The position numbers were made by a program, and so were the translations under genes. Positions 51,577-59,940 of a stretch of DNA of 64,000 nt are shown piece after piece (the stretch's first letter is position 1; each line of letters starts with the position of its first letter). The notes under the pieces are model-generated. The model saw nothing but the letters and a program-made list of their open reading frames with translations. It was not told where the DNA came from and did not search any database. The stretch comes from Pelomonas candidula (lineage in GTDB: Bacteria > Pseudomonadota > Gammaproteobacteria > Burkholderiales > Burkholderiaceae_C): the NCBI RefSeq assembly GCF_043555985.1, contig NZ_JBIGIC010000007.1, positions 248,001 through 312,000 on the forward strand, read 5' to 3'.

Positions 51577-52538
51577 GGCCGGTAGGGCGCGGCGGCCTGG
51601 GCGCCGTCGGCCAGGAAGAGGCTGCCGGGGCCGGCGCGGCGCGCGGCGGCCAGCGCGGTCTCGGCGGCGGCGGCGACGTCGTGCTCGGGCGTGAGCAGGC
51701 CGATGCCGATGGCCAGCGTCAGCCCATCTCCGGCCGCCAGCCCCTGCTGCAGCCGGGTGGCCAGCGTGGCGGCGCCGGTGGCGGTGGTGTCGGGCAGCAG
51801 CAGCGCGAAGACGTCGTCGCCGTGCCGCGCGGCCAGGTCGGCCGGGCGCTGCAGCAGCTGCTGGGCCAGGCCGGCGACGTGGCGCAGCGCGTTGTCGGTG
51901 GCGCCCCGGCCGTGGCGCTGTTCGTAGCCGGCCAGGTCGTCGACGCCGGCCAGCAGCAGCGCCAGTGGCTGGCCGTTGCGGCGCGCGCGGCGGGTCTCCT
52001 GGGCAAGTTCGTCGTCCAGCTGGGCGCGTTCGGCCAGGCCGGTCAGCGCGTCGCGCCGCGCCAGGCGTACCAGGCGCTGGGCCGTGCGGCGCAGCCGCAG
52101 CTGCATGGCCACGCGGGCGCGCAGCGCCGGGCCGGCGACGGGCTTGGCGATGAAGTCGGCAGCGCCCAGCTCGAAGACGGCGGCCTCGATGGCGGCGTCG
52201 GTGTGCTGGGTGACGAAGACGATGGGCACGTCGGCGAGCAGCGGGTCGGCCTTCATGCGGCGGCAGACCTCGAAGCCGTCCAGCCCCGGCATTTCCGCGT
52301 CCAGCAGCACGAGCTCGGGCTGCCAGCCCTGGGCCAGCGCCAGCGCCTGCTCGCCGCTGGTGGCGAAGCGCAGCTGCGTGTAGCCGGCCAGCAGCCGGCC
52401 GAGCTGCTGGATCTGGCCGGGATCGTCGTCGACCAGCAGCAGTCGCGCGTCGCCCAGCGGCGGCAGCAGCGCGTCCAGCCGATGCGCCAGCGGGCCTGGC
52501 GCGGCGGGGGCGATGTGGAGCGGCAGTCTGAACGTCAT
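51573..52538 (-). CDS. Response regulator with degenerate GGDEF domain
   Basis: 321 aa. An intact receiver (LLLVDDDPGQ, Asp in LVLLDAEMPGLDG, Lys in FIAKPVAG) is followed by a GGDEF-fold domain. The signature position reads GDDVF (ARHGDDVFALLLP) instead of GG(D/E)EF, and the substrate-site NR of DxLTGLxNR is ER (DALTGLAERAQL). The RxxD I-site is not intact either (RPAD lies at the equivalent place but with altered surroundings). It is probably not a cyclase; it may bind GTP or a partner. Its last codons overlap the start of the solute-binding protein gene. Confidence 0.88.
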   Translation of the reverse strand: MTFRLPLHIAPAAPGPLAHRLDALLPPLGDARLLLVDDDPGQIQQLGRLLAGYTQLRFATSGEQALALAQGWQPELVLLDAEMPGLDGFEVCRRMKADPLLADVPIVFVTQHTDAAIEAAVFELGAADFIAKPVAGPALRARVAMQLRLRRTAQRLVRLARRDALTGLAERAQLDDELAQETRRARRNGQPLALLLAGVDDLAGYEQRHGRGATDNALRHVAGLAQQLLQRPADLAARHGDDVFALLLPDTTATGAATLATRLQQGLAAGDGLTLAIGIGLLTPEHDVAAAAETALAAARRAGPGSLFLADGAQAAAPYRP

Positions 52539-52572
52539 GTCGCGTTGATTGTGGGGCCGCGGCCGGGCCGCC

Positions 52573-53742
52573 TCAATCGGCAGCGCGCAGCAGCAGCTCG
52601 AAGCGGGCGCCGTGGCCGGTGCCGTCGCTGTGCACCAGCAGCCGGCCGCCCATCGCGCGCATCAGCTCGCGGGTCAGCGTGAGGCCCAGGCCGGTACCGG
52701 GGATGGCGCCGCCGTCGCGCCCCAGGCGGTTGTAGGGTTCGAAGAGCTGCGCCATCTGGCTGTCACTGAAGCCGACGCCCTGGTCCTGCACGGCCAGCAC
52801 AACTTCGCCGCCGCGGTCCTCGATCTCGATGTCGATGCGACCGCCGTCATCGCCGTACTTGAGGGCGTTGGACAGCAGGTTGTCCAGGCACTGGCGCAGC
52901 CGCCGCGCGTCGGCGCGGACGCGCACGGGCCATGCCGGCGTGGGCAGGTGCAGATGCACGCCGGCCTGGGCCGCCTGGGCCTGCGCGGGCATGCAGGCCT
53001 GTTGCAGGAAGCTGTTCAGCTCGACCTCGGCGGTCTCGACGTGGAACTGGCCGGACTCCATGCGTGCGACGTCGGTCATGTCGTCCAGCAGTCCGCGCAG
53101 CCGTTCCACGGCTTCGAGGATGTGGGACAGCTTCTCGGCCTGGCCGGCCTGCAGCGGCCCGGCCTGCATCAGCTGCGCGAAGCCCTTGATGACGTTGACC
53201 GGGTTGCCGATCTCGTGGGCGAGGTAGGACAGCATGGAGGCCTGCGGCGCGACGGCCACGAGGTCTTCGGCGTGGGCCGCGCCGGCGCGCAGCTGCAGGC
53301 GAAGCCGCGCCAGCACCTGCACGTCGTCGAAGGGCTTGCGCAGGAAGTCGTCGCCGCCGGTGCGCCGTGCCTGCGCCTCGGTGCCGGCATCGCCGTGACG
53401 GGTGGCGAAGACGATGGGCAGGTCGTGCAGCGCAGGCATGGCGCGCATGCGGCGGCAGACCTCGAAGCCGTCCACCCCCGGCAGCTCGATGTCCAGCAGC
53501 ACGAGGTCGGGCCGCTGCTGCAGGGCCAGGCGCAGTGCGTCCTCGCCGTTGGTGGCGAAGCTGACCTGGGCGAAGCCCTTGAGCAGGTGGCCCAGGTGCT
53601 CGATGGCGTTCAGGTCGTCGTCGACGACCAGCAGGCGGATCGGGGTGCTGCCCGAGGCCTCGTCGTCGGCCATGGCGCTGGGGCGGGCCCGCAGCGGTGG
53701 TGGACGACGCGGCCGGCAGGGGGTGATGGCAATGGTCGGCAT
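52573..53742 (-). CDS. Receiver-histidine kinase fusion protein
   Basis: 389 aa, soluble. An N-terminal receiver (LLVVDDDLNA, Asp in LVLLDIELPGVDG, Lys in FLRKPFDD) precedes HisKA (His in MLSYLAHEIGNPVNVIKG) and HATPase (NLLSNALKYGDDGG, DQGVGFSD, GTGLGLTLTREL). In such proteins phosphorylation of the receiver controls the kinase. The ATG at 53742 is preferred as gggag lies 8 bases upstream; a Met 40 codons further in is possible. Its receiver closely resembles that of the REC-GGDEF protein downstream, suggesting a common donor or a duplication. Confidence 0.9.
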   Translation of the reverse strand: MPTIAITPCRPRRPPPLRARPSAMADDEASGSTPIRLLVVDDDLNAIEHLGHLLKGFAQVSFATNGEDALRLALQQRPDLVLLDIELPGVDGFEVCRRMRAMPALHDLPIVFATRHGDAGTEAQARRTGGDDFLRKPFDDVQVLARLRLQLRAGAAHAEDLVAVAPQASMLSYLAHEIGNPVNVIKGFAQLMQAGPLQAGQAEKLSHILEAVERLRGLLDDMTDVARMESGQFHVETAEVELNSFLQQACMPAQAQAAQAGVHLHLPTPAWPVRVRADARRLRQCLDNLLSNALKYGDDGGRIDIEIEDRGGEVVLAVQDQGVGFSDSQMAQLFEPYNRLGRDGGAIPGTGLGLTLTRELMRAMGGRLLVHSDGTGHGARFELLLRAAD

Positions 53743-53773
53743 GGGCGTTCTCCCTGGTCTTGTCTTTGCCGCG

Positions 53774-55366
53774 TCAGCGGCCGCCGTGGCGTGCCAGTGC
53801 GTCGGCAAGGCGGCCGGCCAGCTCCAGCACGTCCAGCGGCTTGGTCCAGTAATCGTCGAAGCCGGCCTGCATCGCGCGCTCGATCTGGGTCGGCGTCGCG
53901 TCGGCCGACAGCGCGATGCACAGCGTGTCGGCGAGGGCCGGGTCGGCGCGCAGTTGGCTCACGACCTCCAGCCCCGAGATGCCGGGCAGGTTGATGTCGG
54001 CCAGCACGACCTCGGGCCGGCGCGTCCGCGCCAGCGCCAGGCCGCTGCGGCCGTCGGCGGCGTGCAGCACCTGCCAGTCTCGGCGCTCGCGCAGCGCTTC
54101 CTGCACGAGCAGCGTGTTCAGCGGCTCGTCCTCGATGTAGAGCAGCGTGAAGGCGTCGGCGGCGGGGCCGTTGGCGGCCTCGGGCTCGCGGATGGCCTCG
54201 GCGCGATCCAGGTCCAGCAGGCCGTCAACGAGCTGGTGCAGCCGCTGGGCCGACGACAGCACCCACTCGATGCGCTCGCGCTGCCGTGCGGTGAGCGGTT
54301 CGTCGTCGGCCAGCAGCAGCAGCTGGCTGAAGCCCAGCACCGCGTTCAGCGGTGTGCGCAGTTCATGGCTGGCGCGCGACAGGAAGGCGCTCTTCTCGGC
54401 GCTGGCGCGCTCGGCGGCTTCCTTGTCGCGACGCAGGCGTGCGACCTCGACATGCTCGTCCACGTCGGCGATGAAGCCATGCCACAGCACGGTGCCGTCG
54501 GCCAGCCGCGAGGGGCTGGCGTGCACGGAGCGCCAGCCGGGTTGCAGCCGATCAGGCAGGCAGACGCGGAACAGGTGCTGCCAGGGCTGATGGGTGTGGG
54601 CGGCATCGGCCATGCAGCGCAGCAACCCGCGCAGGTCGTCGCGGTGGCAGCGCTCCAGATAGCTGCGCAGGCCCGGCGGCTGCAGCGGCGCGAGTGCGCC
54701 GAACACGGCCTCGGCCTGGCCGCTGACGAAGCTGAGCCGGCCCCGCTGGCCGGGCGGCTTGCGGTACTGGAACAGCATGCCGGGCGTCTCGCGGCTGAGG
54801 CTCATCAGCAGCTCGGCGCGATCCTGCAGATCGGCGCGGCTGGCCAGCAGATCGGCATGCTCGCGGCGGTGGCTGAACCAGGCCGCCACGGCGTTGGCGA
54901 TGTCGGCCAGCAGCGTGGCCTGCACCGCGTCGAGCCGGCGCGGCACGGTGTCGGCCACGCAAAGCGCGCCCAGCGTCAGGCCGTCCAGGCGGATGGGCAG
55001 GCCGGCATAGGCGCGCAGGCGGGGCCCGCCGGTGACGCAGGCGCTGGCGGCGAAGCGCGGGTCGGCGTGGGCGTCGGGCACCTCGAACAAGGTCTCGCCG
55101 CGGATGGCATGGGCGCAGAACGAGGTGTCGCGGTCGTCGCCCGTCAGGTCGATGCCGTAGCGTGCCTTGAACCACACGCGGCGCTCGCCGACGAGGCTGA
55201 CCAGCGCGACGGGGAAGCCCAGCAGGTGGGCCGCGCAGCGCACCAGGCCGTCCAGCACGGCATCTGGCTCGGCGTCAGCGCCGGGGCCGGCGAGGCCCAG
55301 TTCGGCCAGGCACTGCAGGCGCTCGGCCTCGCGGGTTTCGGGGGCGGGAAGTTCGGCGGCAATCAT
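53774..55366 (-). CDS. GAF-PAS-HisKA-receiver protein lacking an ATPase domain
   Basis: 530 aa, soluble. GAF domain (about 25-175, FKARYGIDLTGDDRDTSFCAHAI), a PAS-like region (about 195-320), then HisKA with acceptor His in LSRASHELRTPLNAVLGFSQ. Where an HATPase domain should follow, the chain goes within about 30 residues to a receiver (LLYIEDEPLNTLLVQ, Asp in VVLADINLPGISG, Lys in YWTKPLDV). It therefore cannot autophosphorylate in the usual way. It may be phosphorylated by the neighbouring REC-kinase or act as a dimeric phosphotransfer hub. First gene of the five-gene minus-strand sensory block. Confidence 0.9.
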   Translation of the reverse strand: MIAAELPAPETREAERLQCLAELGLAGPGADAEPDAVLDGLVRCAAHLLGFPVALVSLVGERRVWFKARYGIDLTGDDRDTSFCAHAIRGETLFEVPDAHADPRFAASACVTGGPRLRAYAGLPIRLDGLTLGALCVADTVPRRLDAVQATLLADIANAVAAWFSHRREHADLLASRADLQDRAELLMSLSRETPGMLFQYRKPPGQRGRLSFVSGQAEAVFGALAPLQPPGLRSYLERCHRDDLRGLLRCMADAAHTHQPWQHLFRVCLPDRLQPGWRSVHASPSRLADGTVLWHGFIADVDEHVEVARLRRDKEAAERASAEKSAFLSRASHELRTPLNAVLGFSQLLLLADDEPLTARQRERIEWVLSSAQRLHQLVDGLLDLDRAEAIREPEAANGPAADAFTLLYIEDEPLNTLLVQEALRERRDWQVLHAADGRSGLALARTRRPEVVLADINLPGISGLEVVSQLRADPALADTLCIALSADATPTQIERAMQAGFDDYWTKPLDVLELAGRLADALARHGGR

Positions 55367-55426
55367 GGGAGCTCAATCTAGGTGCCCCCCCGTGGTGGCG
55401 ATGCCGGGAAATCTTGATCGAGGCTG

Positions 55427-56311
55427 TCAGGCCGTTCGGAGCATGTTGAGCGAGGTCTTCAGGTGAGCTTGCAGCAGGCTTTCCAGGCGCTGTACCGGGC
55501 CTGAGGGATCGGCGTCGCTGCGATGCAGTTGCAGTGCGACGGCGGGCAGCCGGGGCAGGCCGGGCAGCGCGGCCAGCCGCTCGGGCAGGCCGGCGCGGGT
55601 TCGCACGGTGACGCCCAGGCCGGCGTCCACCGCGGCCCAGATGCCGGCCAGGCTGGGGCTGGTGAAGGCGATGCGCCAGGGGCGCCGCGCCTTGTCCAGC
55701 GCTGCGATGGCGGTGCTGCGCATCAGGCAGGGGGCCTCCAGCACGGCCAGCGGCACCGGTTCGTCGGCGGCCAGCCCTGTCGGGGCCTGGCCGGCGCGCC
55801 CTATCCACTGCATGGGCAGCCGCGCGACACGCCGCGTGTGCGCCGTGGCCCGGCCGCCGTCCCAGGCGAGCGCCAGGTCCAGCTGGCCGCGCTCGACCTG
55901 TTCGATCAGCTCGGCGTTGCGTGCCAGCCGCGCCTGCACGCGCACGTTGGGGTGGGCGCGCGCGAAGCCGCCCAGCACGGTGGGCAGCAGCGACTCGCCG
56001 AAGTCCTCCTGCACGCCCAGTCGCACCTCGCCCTTCAGCTCGGCGCCGCGCACCGCGTGGGCCGCCTCGTCGTTGAGGTCCAGCAGCCGGCGCGCGTAGC
56101 CCAGCAGCACCTCGCCGGCCGGTGTCAGCACCATGCCGCGGCCGGCCTTGCGCAGCACCGGTGAGCCGGCCTGGTCTTCCAGCTTCTTCAGCTGCGCGCT
56201 GACGGCCGAGGTGGAACGCCCCAGCCGGTCCGCCGCCTTGGCGAAGCTGCCCAGCTCCACGCCGGCGACGAGGGTGCGCAGCACGTCGAGATCGAAGGTG
56301 ATGCGGCGCAT
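55427..56311 (-). CDS. LysR family transcriptional regulator
   Basis: 294 aa. N-terminal winged HTH (FDLDVLRTLVAGVELGSFAKAADRLGRSTSAVSAQLKKLEDQ) and C-terminal LysR substrate-binding domain (EVRLGVQEDFGESLLPTVLGGF). Divergent from an operon of carboxymuconolactone decarboxylase-like, tautomerase and DUF4865 genes, with palindromes between the starts; it very likely controls that operon and itself. The inducer is not known. Confidence 0.94.
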   Translation of the reverse strand: MRRITFDLDVLRTLVAGVELGSFAKAADRLGRSTSAVSAQLKKLEDQAGSPVLRKAGRGMVLTPAGEVLLGYARRLLDLNDEAAHAVRGAELKGEVRLGVQEDFGESLLPTVLGGFARAHPNVRVQARLARNAELIEQVERGQLDLALAWDGGRATAHTRRVARLPMQWIGRAGQAPTGLAADEPVPLAVLEAPCLMRSTAIAALDKARRPWRIAFTSPSLAGIWAAVDAGLGVTVRTRAGLPERLAALPGLPRLPAVALQLHRSDADPSGPVQRLESLLQAHLKTSLNMLRTA

Positions 56312-56319
56312 CGTGATCG

Positions 56320-56365
56320 TCCTGATTGACGGGACGTTGCGTCCCGAACTTTCTGATTATCAGGA
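56320..56365 (+). promoter_or_regulatory. Candidate LysR operator region
   Basis: The 107-bp divergent gap holds tcctgat (56320-56326) and its inverted partner atcagga (56359-56365), a short perfect palindrome ctgattatcag (56353-56363, T-N-A type core), and gggac-gttgc-gtccc (56331-56345). LysR proteins bind such interrupted palindromes in divergent promoters. The function is inferred from position and symmetry. Confidence 0.45.
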
Positions 56366-56418
56366 CGAAGAGAAGGGCCTAACTTTCGGCTGAGATCAGA
56401 ACTGAAAGGACCCCTCCG

Positions 56419-56724
56419 ATGACTTCATCTTCCCTGGCCACCCACCCCATCAGTCGCGTCGCGCCCAAGCTGGCTGAACTGAGCGAGCAGGTGCTGTTCG
56501 GCGACGTCTGGCAGCGCCTGCCGCTGACGCCGCGCGACCGCAGCCTCGTCACCGTCGCCGCGCTGGTGGCGCTGGTGCGCCCCGAGCAACTGCCTTTCCA
56601 TCTGCGGCGTGCGCTGGACAACGGCGTCACGCGCGAGGAGCTGGCGGAGCTGGTCACGCACCTGGCCTTCTATGCCGGCTGGCCCGCCGCCGCCACGGCC
56701 TGCACGGTGCTGGACGCACTCTGA
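56419..56724 (+). CDS. Carboxymuconolactone decarboxylase/AhpD-like family protein
   Basis: 101 aa, a small all-alpha protein of the CMD family. Typical parts are FGDVWQRLPLTPRDRSLVTVAALVAL and LRRALDNGVTREELAELVTHLAFYAGWPAA. The CxxC of AhpD-type peroxidase partners is missing, so a redox role is unlikely; related proteins act as gamma-carboxymuconolactone decarboxylases, but a short one like this is usually unassigned. First gene of the LysR-facing operon; aaaggac lies about 11 bases before the ATG. Confidence 0.9.
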   Translation: MTSSSLATHPISRVAPKLAELSEQVLFGDVWQRLPLTPRDRSLVTVAALVALVRPEQLPFHLRRALDNGVTREELAELVTHLAFYAGWPAAATACTVLDAL

Positions 56725-56734
56725 AGGACCCGCC

Positions 56735-57127
56735 ATGCCCTACACCCGCATCTCCCTGCACGCCGGCCGGCCGCCGGCATTCCTGGTTGCGCTGTCCGAC
56801 GGCCTGCACGCGGCCATGGTCGAGGCCTTCGACGTGCCGCCGGCCGATCGCTTCCATGTCTTCCACCAGCACGCGCCCGGCGAGCTGGTCGTTGACCGCG
56901 ACTACCTCGGTGGCCCGCGCGGTGACGGCTTCGTGCTGATCGCCATCACGGCTGGCAAGCCGCGTTCGGCAGACACGAAGCGGCGCTTCTACCGCCGCCT
57001 GGCCGAGCGGCTGGCCGAGTCGCCGGGCATCGCGCCGCGCGACGTGATGATGGTCATCACGTCGACGCAAGCCGAGGACTGGTCGTTCGCCAACGGCGTC
57101 GCGCTGATCGACGCACTGGAGCCGTGA
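56735..57127 (+). CDS. Tautomerase family protein
   Basis: 130 aa. It begins Met-Pro (MPYTRISLHAGRPPAFL), so Pro is exposed as the catalytic N-terminal base after Met removal, as in MIF/4-oxalocrotonate tautomerases. The segments RFHVFHQHAPGELVVDRDYLGG and DVMMVITSTQAEDWSFANG fit the longer tautomerase subgroup. Substrate unknown. It starts 10 bp after the CMD-like gene and overlaps the next gene (TGATG). Confidence 0.92.
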   Translation: MPYTRISLHAGRPPAFLVALSDGLHAAMVEAFDVPPADRFHVFHQHAPGELVVDRDYLGGPRGDGFVLIAITAGKPRSADTKRRFYRRLAERLAESPGIAPRDVMMVITSTQAEDWSFANGVALIDALEP

Positions 57128-57591
57128 TGCTGGCGATGCAATACACGATCACGTTGCCCGACGACTACGACATGGCCGTCATCCGCCAGCGCATCCGCGA
57201 CAAGGGTCACCTGCTCGACGGCTTCGACGGGCTGTTGTTCAAGGCCTATCTCTACGCCTGTCGCGGCGAGGACGGGGCGCAGAACCTGTACGCGCCGTTC
57301 TACGTCTGGCGCGACACGGCAGGCATGGACCGCTTCCTGCGCGGGCCGGGCTTTGCCGCGTTGTCGGCGGACTTCGGCCGGCCGGCGGTGCGGTTGTGGG
57401 CGGTGTCGGCGCTGACAGGCGCGCCTGATCGCCAGGCGCGCTGGGCCACGCTGGGCGACGAGGTGCGCGGCGGCGCGAGCACCACCGCCGGGCTGTACGA
57501 CCCCGGGCCGTGGATGAGCGCCAGCTTCGAGCTGTGGCCGGACGAACCGCCTGCACCGCGCTTTCGCGTCGGCTATGTCGCCGCCGGTTGA
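57127..57591 (+). CDS. DUF4865 family protein
   Basis: 154 aa from ATG 57127, whose first bases overlap the tautomerase stop. A GTG three bases upstream and an ATG at 57136 are alternative starts. Opening AMQYTITLPDDYDMAVIRQR and the segment FYVWRDTAGMDRFLRGPGF are characteristic of DUF4865, a family usually found beside tautomerase and LysR genes. Function unknown; it resembles small ferredoxin-like fold monooxygenases in size. Its stop abuts the convergent response-regulator stop with no gap. Confidence 0.88.
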   Translation: MLAMQYTITLPDDYDMAVIRQRIRDKGHLLDGFDGLLFKAYLYACRGEDGAQNLYAPFYVWRDTAGMDRFLRGPGFAALSADFGRPAVRLWAVSALTGAPDRQARWATLGDEVRGGASTTAGLYDPGPWMSASFELWPDEPPAPRFRVGYVAAG

Positions 57592-58236
57592 TCAGGCGTC
57601 GTCGCTGATCAGCCCGTGCCGCAGCGCCAGCTTGACGAGAGCCGTCACGTCGGCGACGCCCAGCTTGGCCATCAGCCGGCTGCGGTAGCTGTCCACCGTC
57701 TTGGGCGACAGGTGCAGCTCGGCGGCGATCTCGCTGCTGGACTGGCCGTTGACGACCATCGTGACGACCTGGCGCTCGCGCACCGACAGGCTGGTGAACG
57801 GGTCCTCGCCCGACCCCTGCGCCAGCGCGCGCGCGGCGAGTTCGGCCACGCCCTGACCCAGGTGGCGACGGCCGGCGCGCAAGGCTTCGATGGCCTGCAG
57901 CAGTTCCTCCGACGGCGAGCCTTTCAGCACGTAGCCGCAGGCGCCCAGCTTGAGCGCCATGCCGACGTGGCGCGGCTGGGCCGACATCGTCAGCACCAGC
58001 GGCCGCGTCGGTAGGTGGCGGCGCTGCAACTCCTCCAGCAGCTCCATGCCGGAGCGCGTGCCGAGCGACAGGTCGACGAGCACGATGTCAGGTGTGAGCT
58101 GCTGCAGCTGGGCCAGCGCCTCGGTGATGTCGCCGCTGTCGCCGACAACGTCGTGGCCGGCTTCGGTCAGCACGGCGCGCAGGCCCTGGCGCACCATGGC
58201 GTGGTCGTCGACGAGGTAGACGCGGGCTCGGGTCAT
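57592..58236 (-). CDS. NarL/FixJ-type response regulator
   Basis: 214 aa. Receiver (VYLVDDHAMVRQ, Asp in IVLVDLSLGTRSG, Lys in YVLKGSPSEE) plus LuxR-type HTH (LSVRERQVVTMVVNGQSSSEIAAELHLSPKTVDSYRSRL). Its ATG overlaps the stop of the kinase gene upstream (ATGA at 58233-58236 on the minus strand), a clear cognate pair. Controls transcription; target genes not readable. Confidence 0.95.
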   Translation of the reverse strand: MTRARVYLVDDHAMVRQGLRAVLTEAGHDVVGDSGDITEALAQLQQLTPDIVLVDLSLGTRSGMELLEELQRRHLPTRPLVLTMSAQPRHVGMALKLGACGYVLKGSPSEELLQAIEALRAGRRHLGQGVAELAARALAQGSGEDPFTSLSVRERQVVTMVVNGQSSSEIAAELHLSPKTVDSYRSRLMAKLGVADVTALVKLALRHGLISDDA

Positions 58237-59900
58237 TCGGCAGTCTCCCAAAGCAAGGTGAGTGCGGTGCCGCCGCCGGCGCGCGGCTCCAGCGCCAGCC
58301 GCGCGCCGATGGCGCGGGCGCGTTCGCGGATGCCGACGAGGCCGAGGTGGCCCGGGCGGCGCTCGAAGCCCGGCGCCAGGCCGATGCCGTCGTCCTCGAC
58401 GCGGAGCTCGATGTCATCGGGGCCACCCTGGAAGCAGACGCGGACTTCGTTCGGGCGGGCGTGACGCAGCGCGTTCTCCAGGCCTTCGCGGGCGATCATG
58501 AACACGGCGTATTCGACCTCGGCGGGCCAGCGCTGCGTCGCCAGCGTGGCGTCGGCGTCCAGCGCGAGGCGCACGTTGCAGTGCAGCGCGCGGCGCTGGG
58601 CGACCTCGTTGTCCAGCGCCGCGCACAGGCCCTCGGCCTCCAGAAGCGGCGGGCGCAGGTCGACGAGCACCTCGCGCAGTTCGCGCAGCGCCTGGTCGAT
58701 GAGGTCGCGCGCCTGCTGGCGGGCGTCGGTGGCGCCGAGGTCCAGCGTCAGGCGCAGCGCCGTCAGCGTCTGGCCCAGCTGGTCGTGCAGGGCCTGGGCG
58801 AGGTGGCGCGTCGTCTCGCGCTCCTGGGCCATGAGCTGCTCGGCCAGCGCCGACAGCGTGGCCTCGGCGTCGATCTGCGCGGAGATGTCGACGACGACGC
58901 ACAGCAGCAGGGCCCGGCCGCCCAGCTCGACGGGCTCGGCCACCAGCTTGGCGTGCAGCCGGCAGCCGGACGCGGGCCGCAGCTCGCGGTCGTCGATCTC
59001 GGTGCGGCCGGCCAGGCCCGGCAGCGGCGCCAGCCCCAGCGCGGCGGCCGTCTGGCCGGCAACGGACAGCGTGGGCCAGCCCAGCAGCCGTGCCAGCTCC
59101 TCGTTGGACTCGACGACGGTCTCGCTGGCCGCGTCGATCAGCGCGATGCCCACCGGCACGGTGTGGAAGAGGGCGCGGAACTTGGACTGGCTGTCGGTCA
59201 GCGCCTGCTCGGTGAACTTGGCAACGCTGATGTCGGACAGCGTCGCCAGCACGCGGGCGGGCCTGCCGTCGGCGCCGTGCTCGGTCCAGCCGCGGCAGTG
59301 CAGCCAGCGTGCCGGCTGGGCTGCGGGGCCGGCCAGGCGCACATCGATGTCCAGCGGCGCGCCGTGCTGCAGATGGGATTGCAGCGCGGCGCGCCAGAGG
59401 CCCAGGTCGTCTGCATGCAGCAGCTCGGCGATGCGGCCCGTGCGGCCCGCGAGGGCGCGGGCGCGCGGCGACAGGTATTCGCTGTCGGCGGCGATGTCCC
59501 ATTCCCACAGGCCGTCGGCCGAGCCCCGCATCGCGCGGGCGTAGCGGGCCTGTTCGGCATCAGCGGCACCGAGATCGCGGGCGACGCAGAGCCAGCCGCC
59601 GCCCGGCAGCGGCGCGACGCTGGCCTCGAACCGCGCGGCGCGTCCGGCAAGCGTGCGCAGGGAGTAGCCCAGGCGTCGCGGCTGGCTGTCGCAGGCTGCG
59701 AGGAAGCGACGAGCCACATGCGGCGGGCCGATACCGGCCAGCGGCCGGCCCTGCAGCGTGGCCCAGGGGGCGTGCAGGTCGGCGTGGTCCGGGTGGTTGC
59801 ACGCGGAGAAGCGCAGGTCCGGCCCGATCAGGAAGGCCAGCTCCGGCAAGGCCGCGGCGATGGCCGGCGCGGCCTGCATCCAGGGCTCGCGGTCCAGCAT
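58233..59900 (-). CDS. Soluble PAS sensor kinase of the NarX/DegS (HisKA_3) type
   Basis: 555 aa, no membrane helix. Three PAS-like units (about 15-120, 125-240, 245-365), then a coiled coil and HisKA_3 with acceptor His in HLAQALHDQLGQTLTALRL. A short HATPase domain follows (REGLENALRHARP, VEDDGIGLAPG, GHLGLVGIRERA). It phosphorylates the NarL-type regulator encoded immediately after with overlapping codons. The start at 59900 is chosen because PAS similarity begins soon after; a longer frame would run into the dispersed repeat. Confidence 0.93.
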   Translation of the reverse strand: MLDREPWMQAAPAIAAALPELAFLIGPDLRFSACNHPDHADLHAPWATLQGRPLAGIGPPHVARRFLAACDSQPRRLGYSLRTLAGRAARFEASVAPLPGGGWLCVARDLGAADAEQARYARAMRGSADGLWEWDIAADSEYLSPRARALAGRTGRIAELLHADDLGLWRAALQSHLQHGAPLDIDVRLAGPAAQPARWLHCRGWTEHGADGRPARVLATLSDISVAKFTEQALTDSQSKFRALFHTVPVGIALIDAASETVVESNEELARLLGWPTLSVAGQTAAALGLAPLPGLAGRTEIDDRELRPASGCRLHAKLVAEPVELGGRALLLCVVVDISAQIDAEATLSALAEQLMAQERETTRHLAQALHDQLGQTLTALRLTLDLGATDARQQARDLIDQALRELREVLVDLRPPLLEAEGLCAALDNEVAQRRALHCNVRLALDADATLATQRWPAEVEYAVFMIAREGLENALRHARPNEVRVCFQGGPDDIELRVEDDGIGLAPGFERRPGHLGLVGIRERARAIGARLALEPRAGGGTALTLLWETAE

Positions 59901-59940
59901 CGTTAGCCGCCTGTCATTCGTTTGTGGCGGTGCTTGGCTG

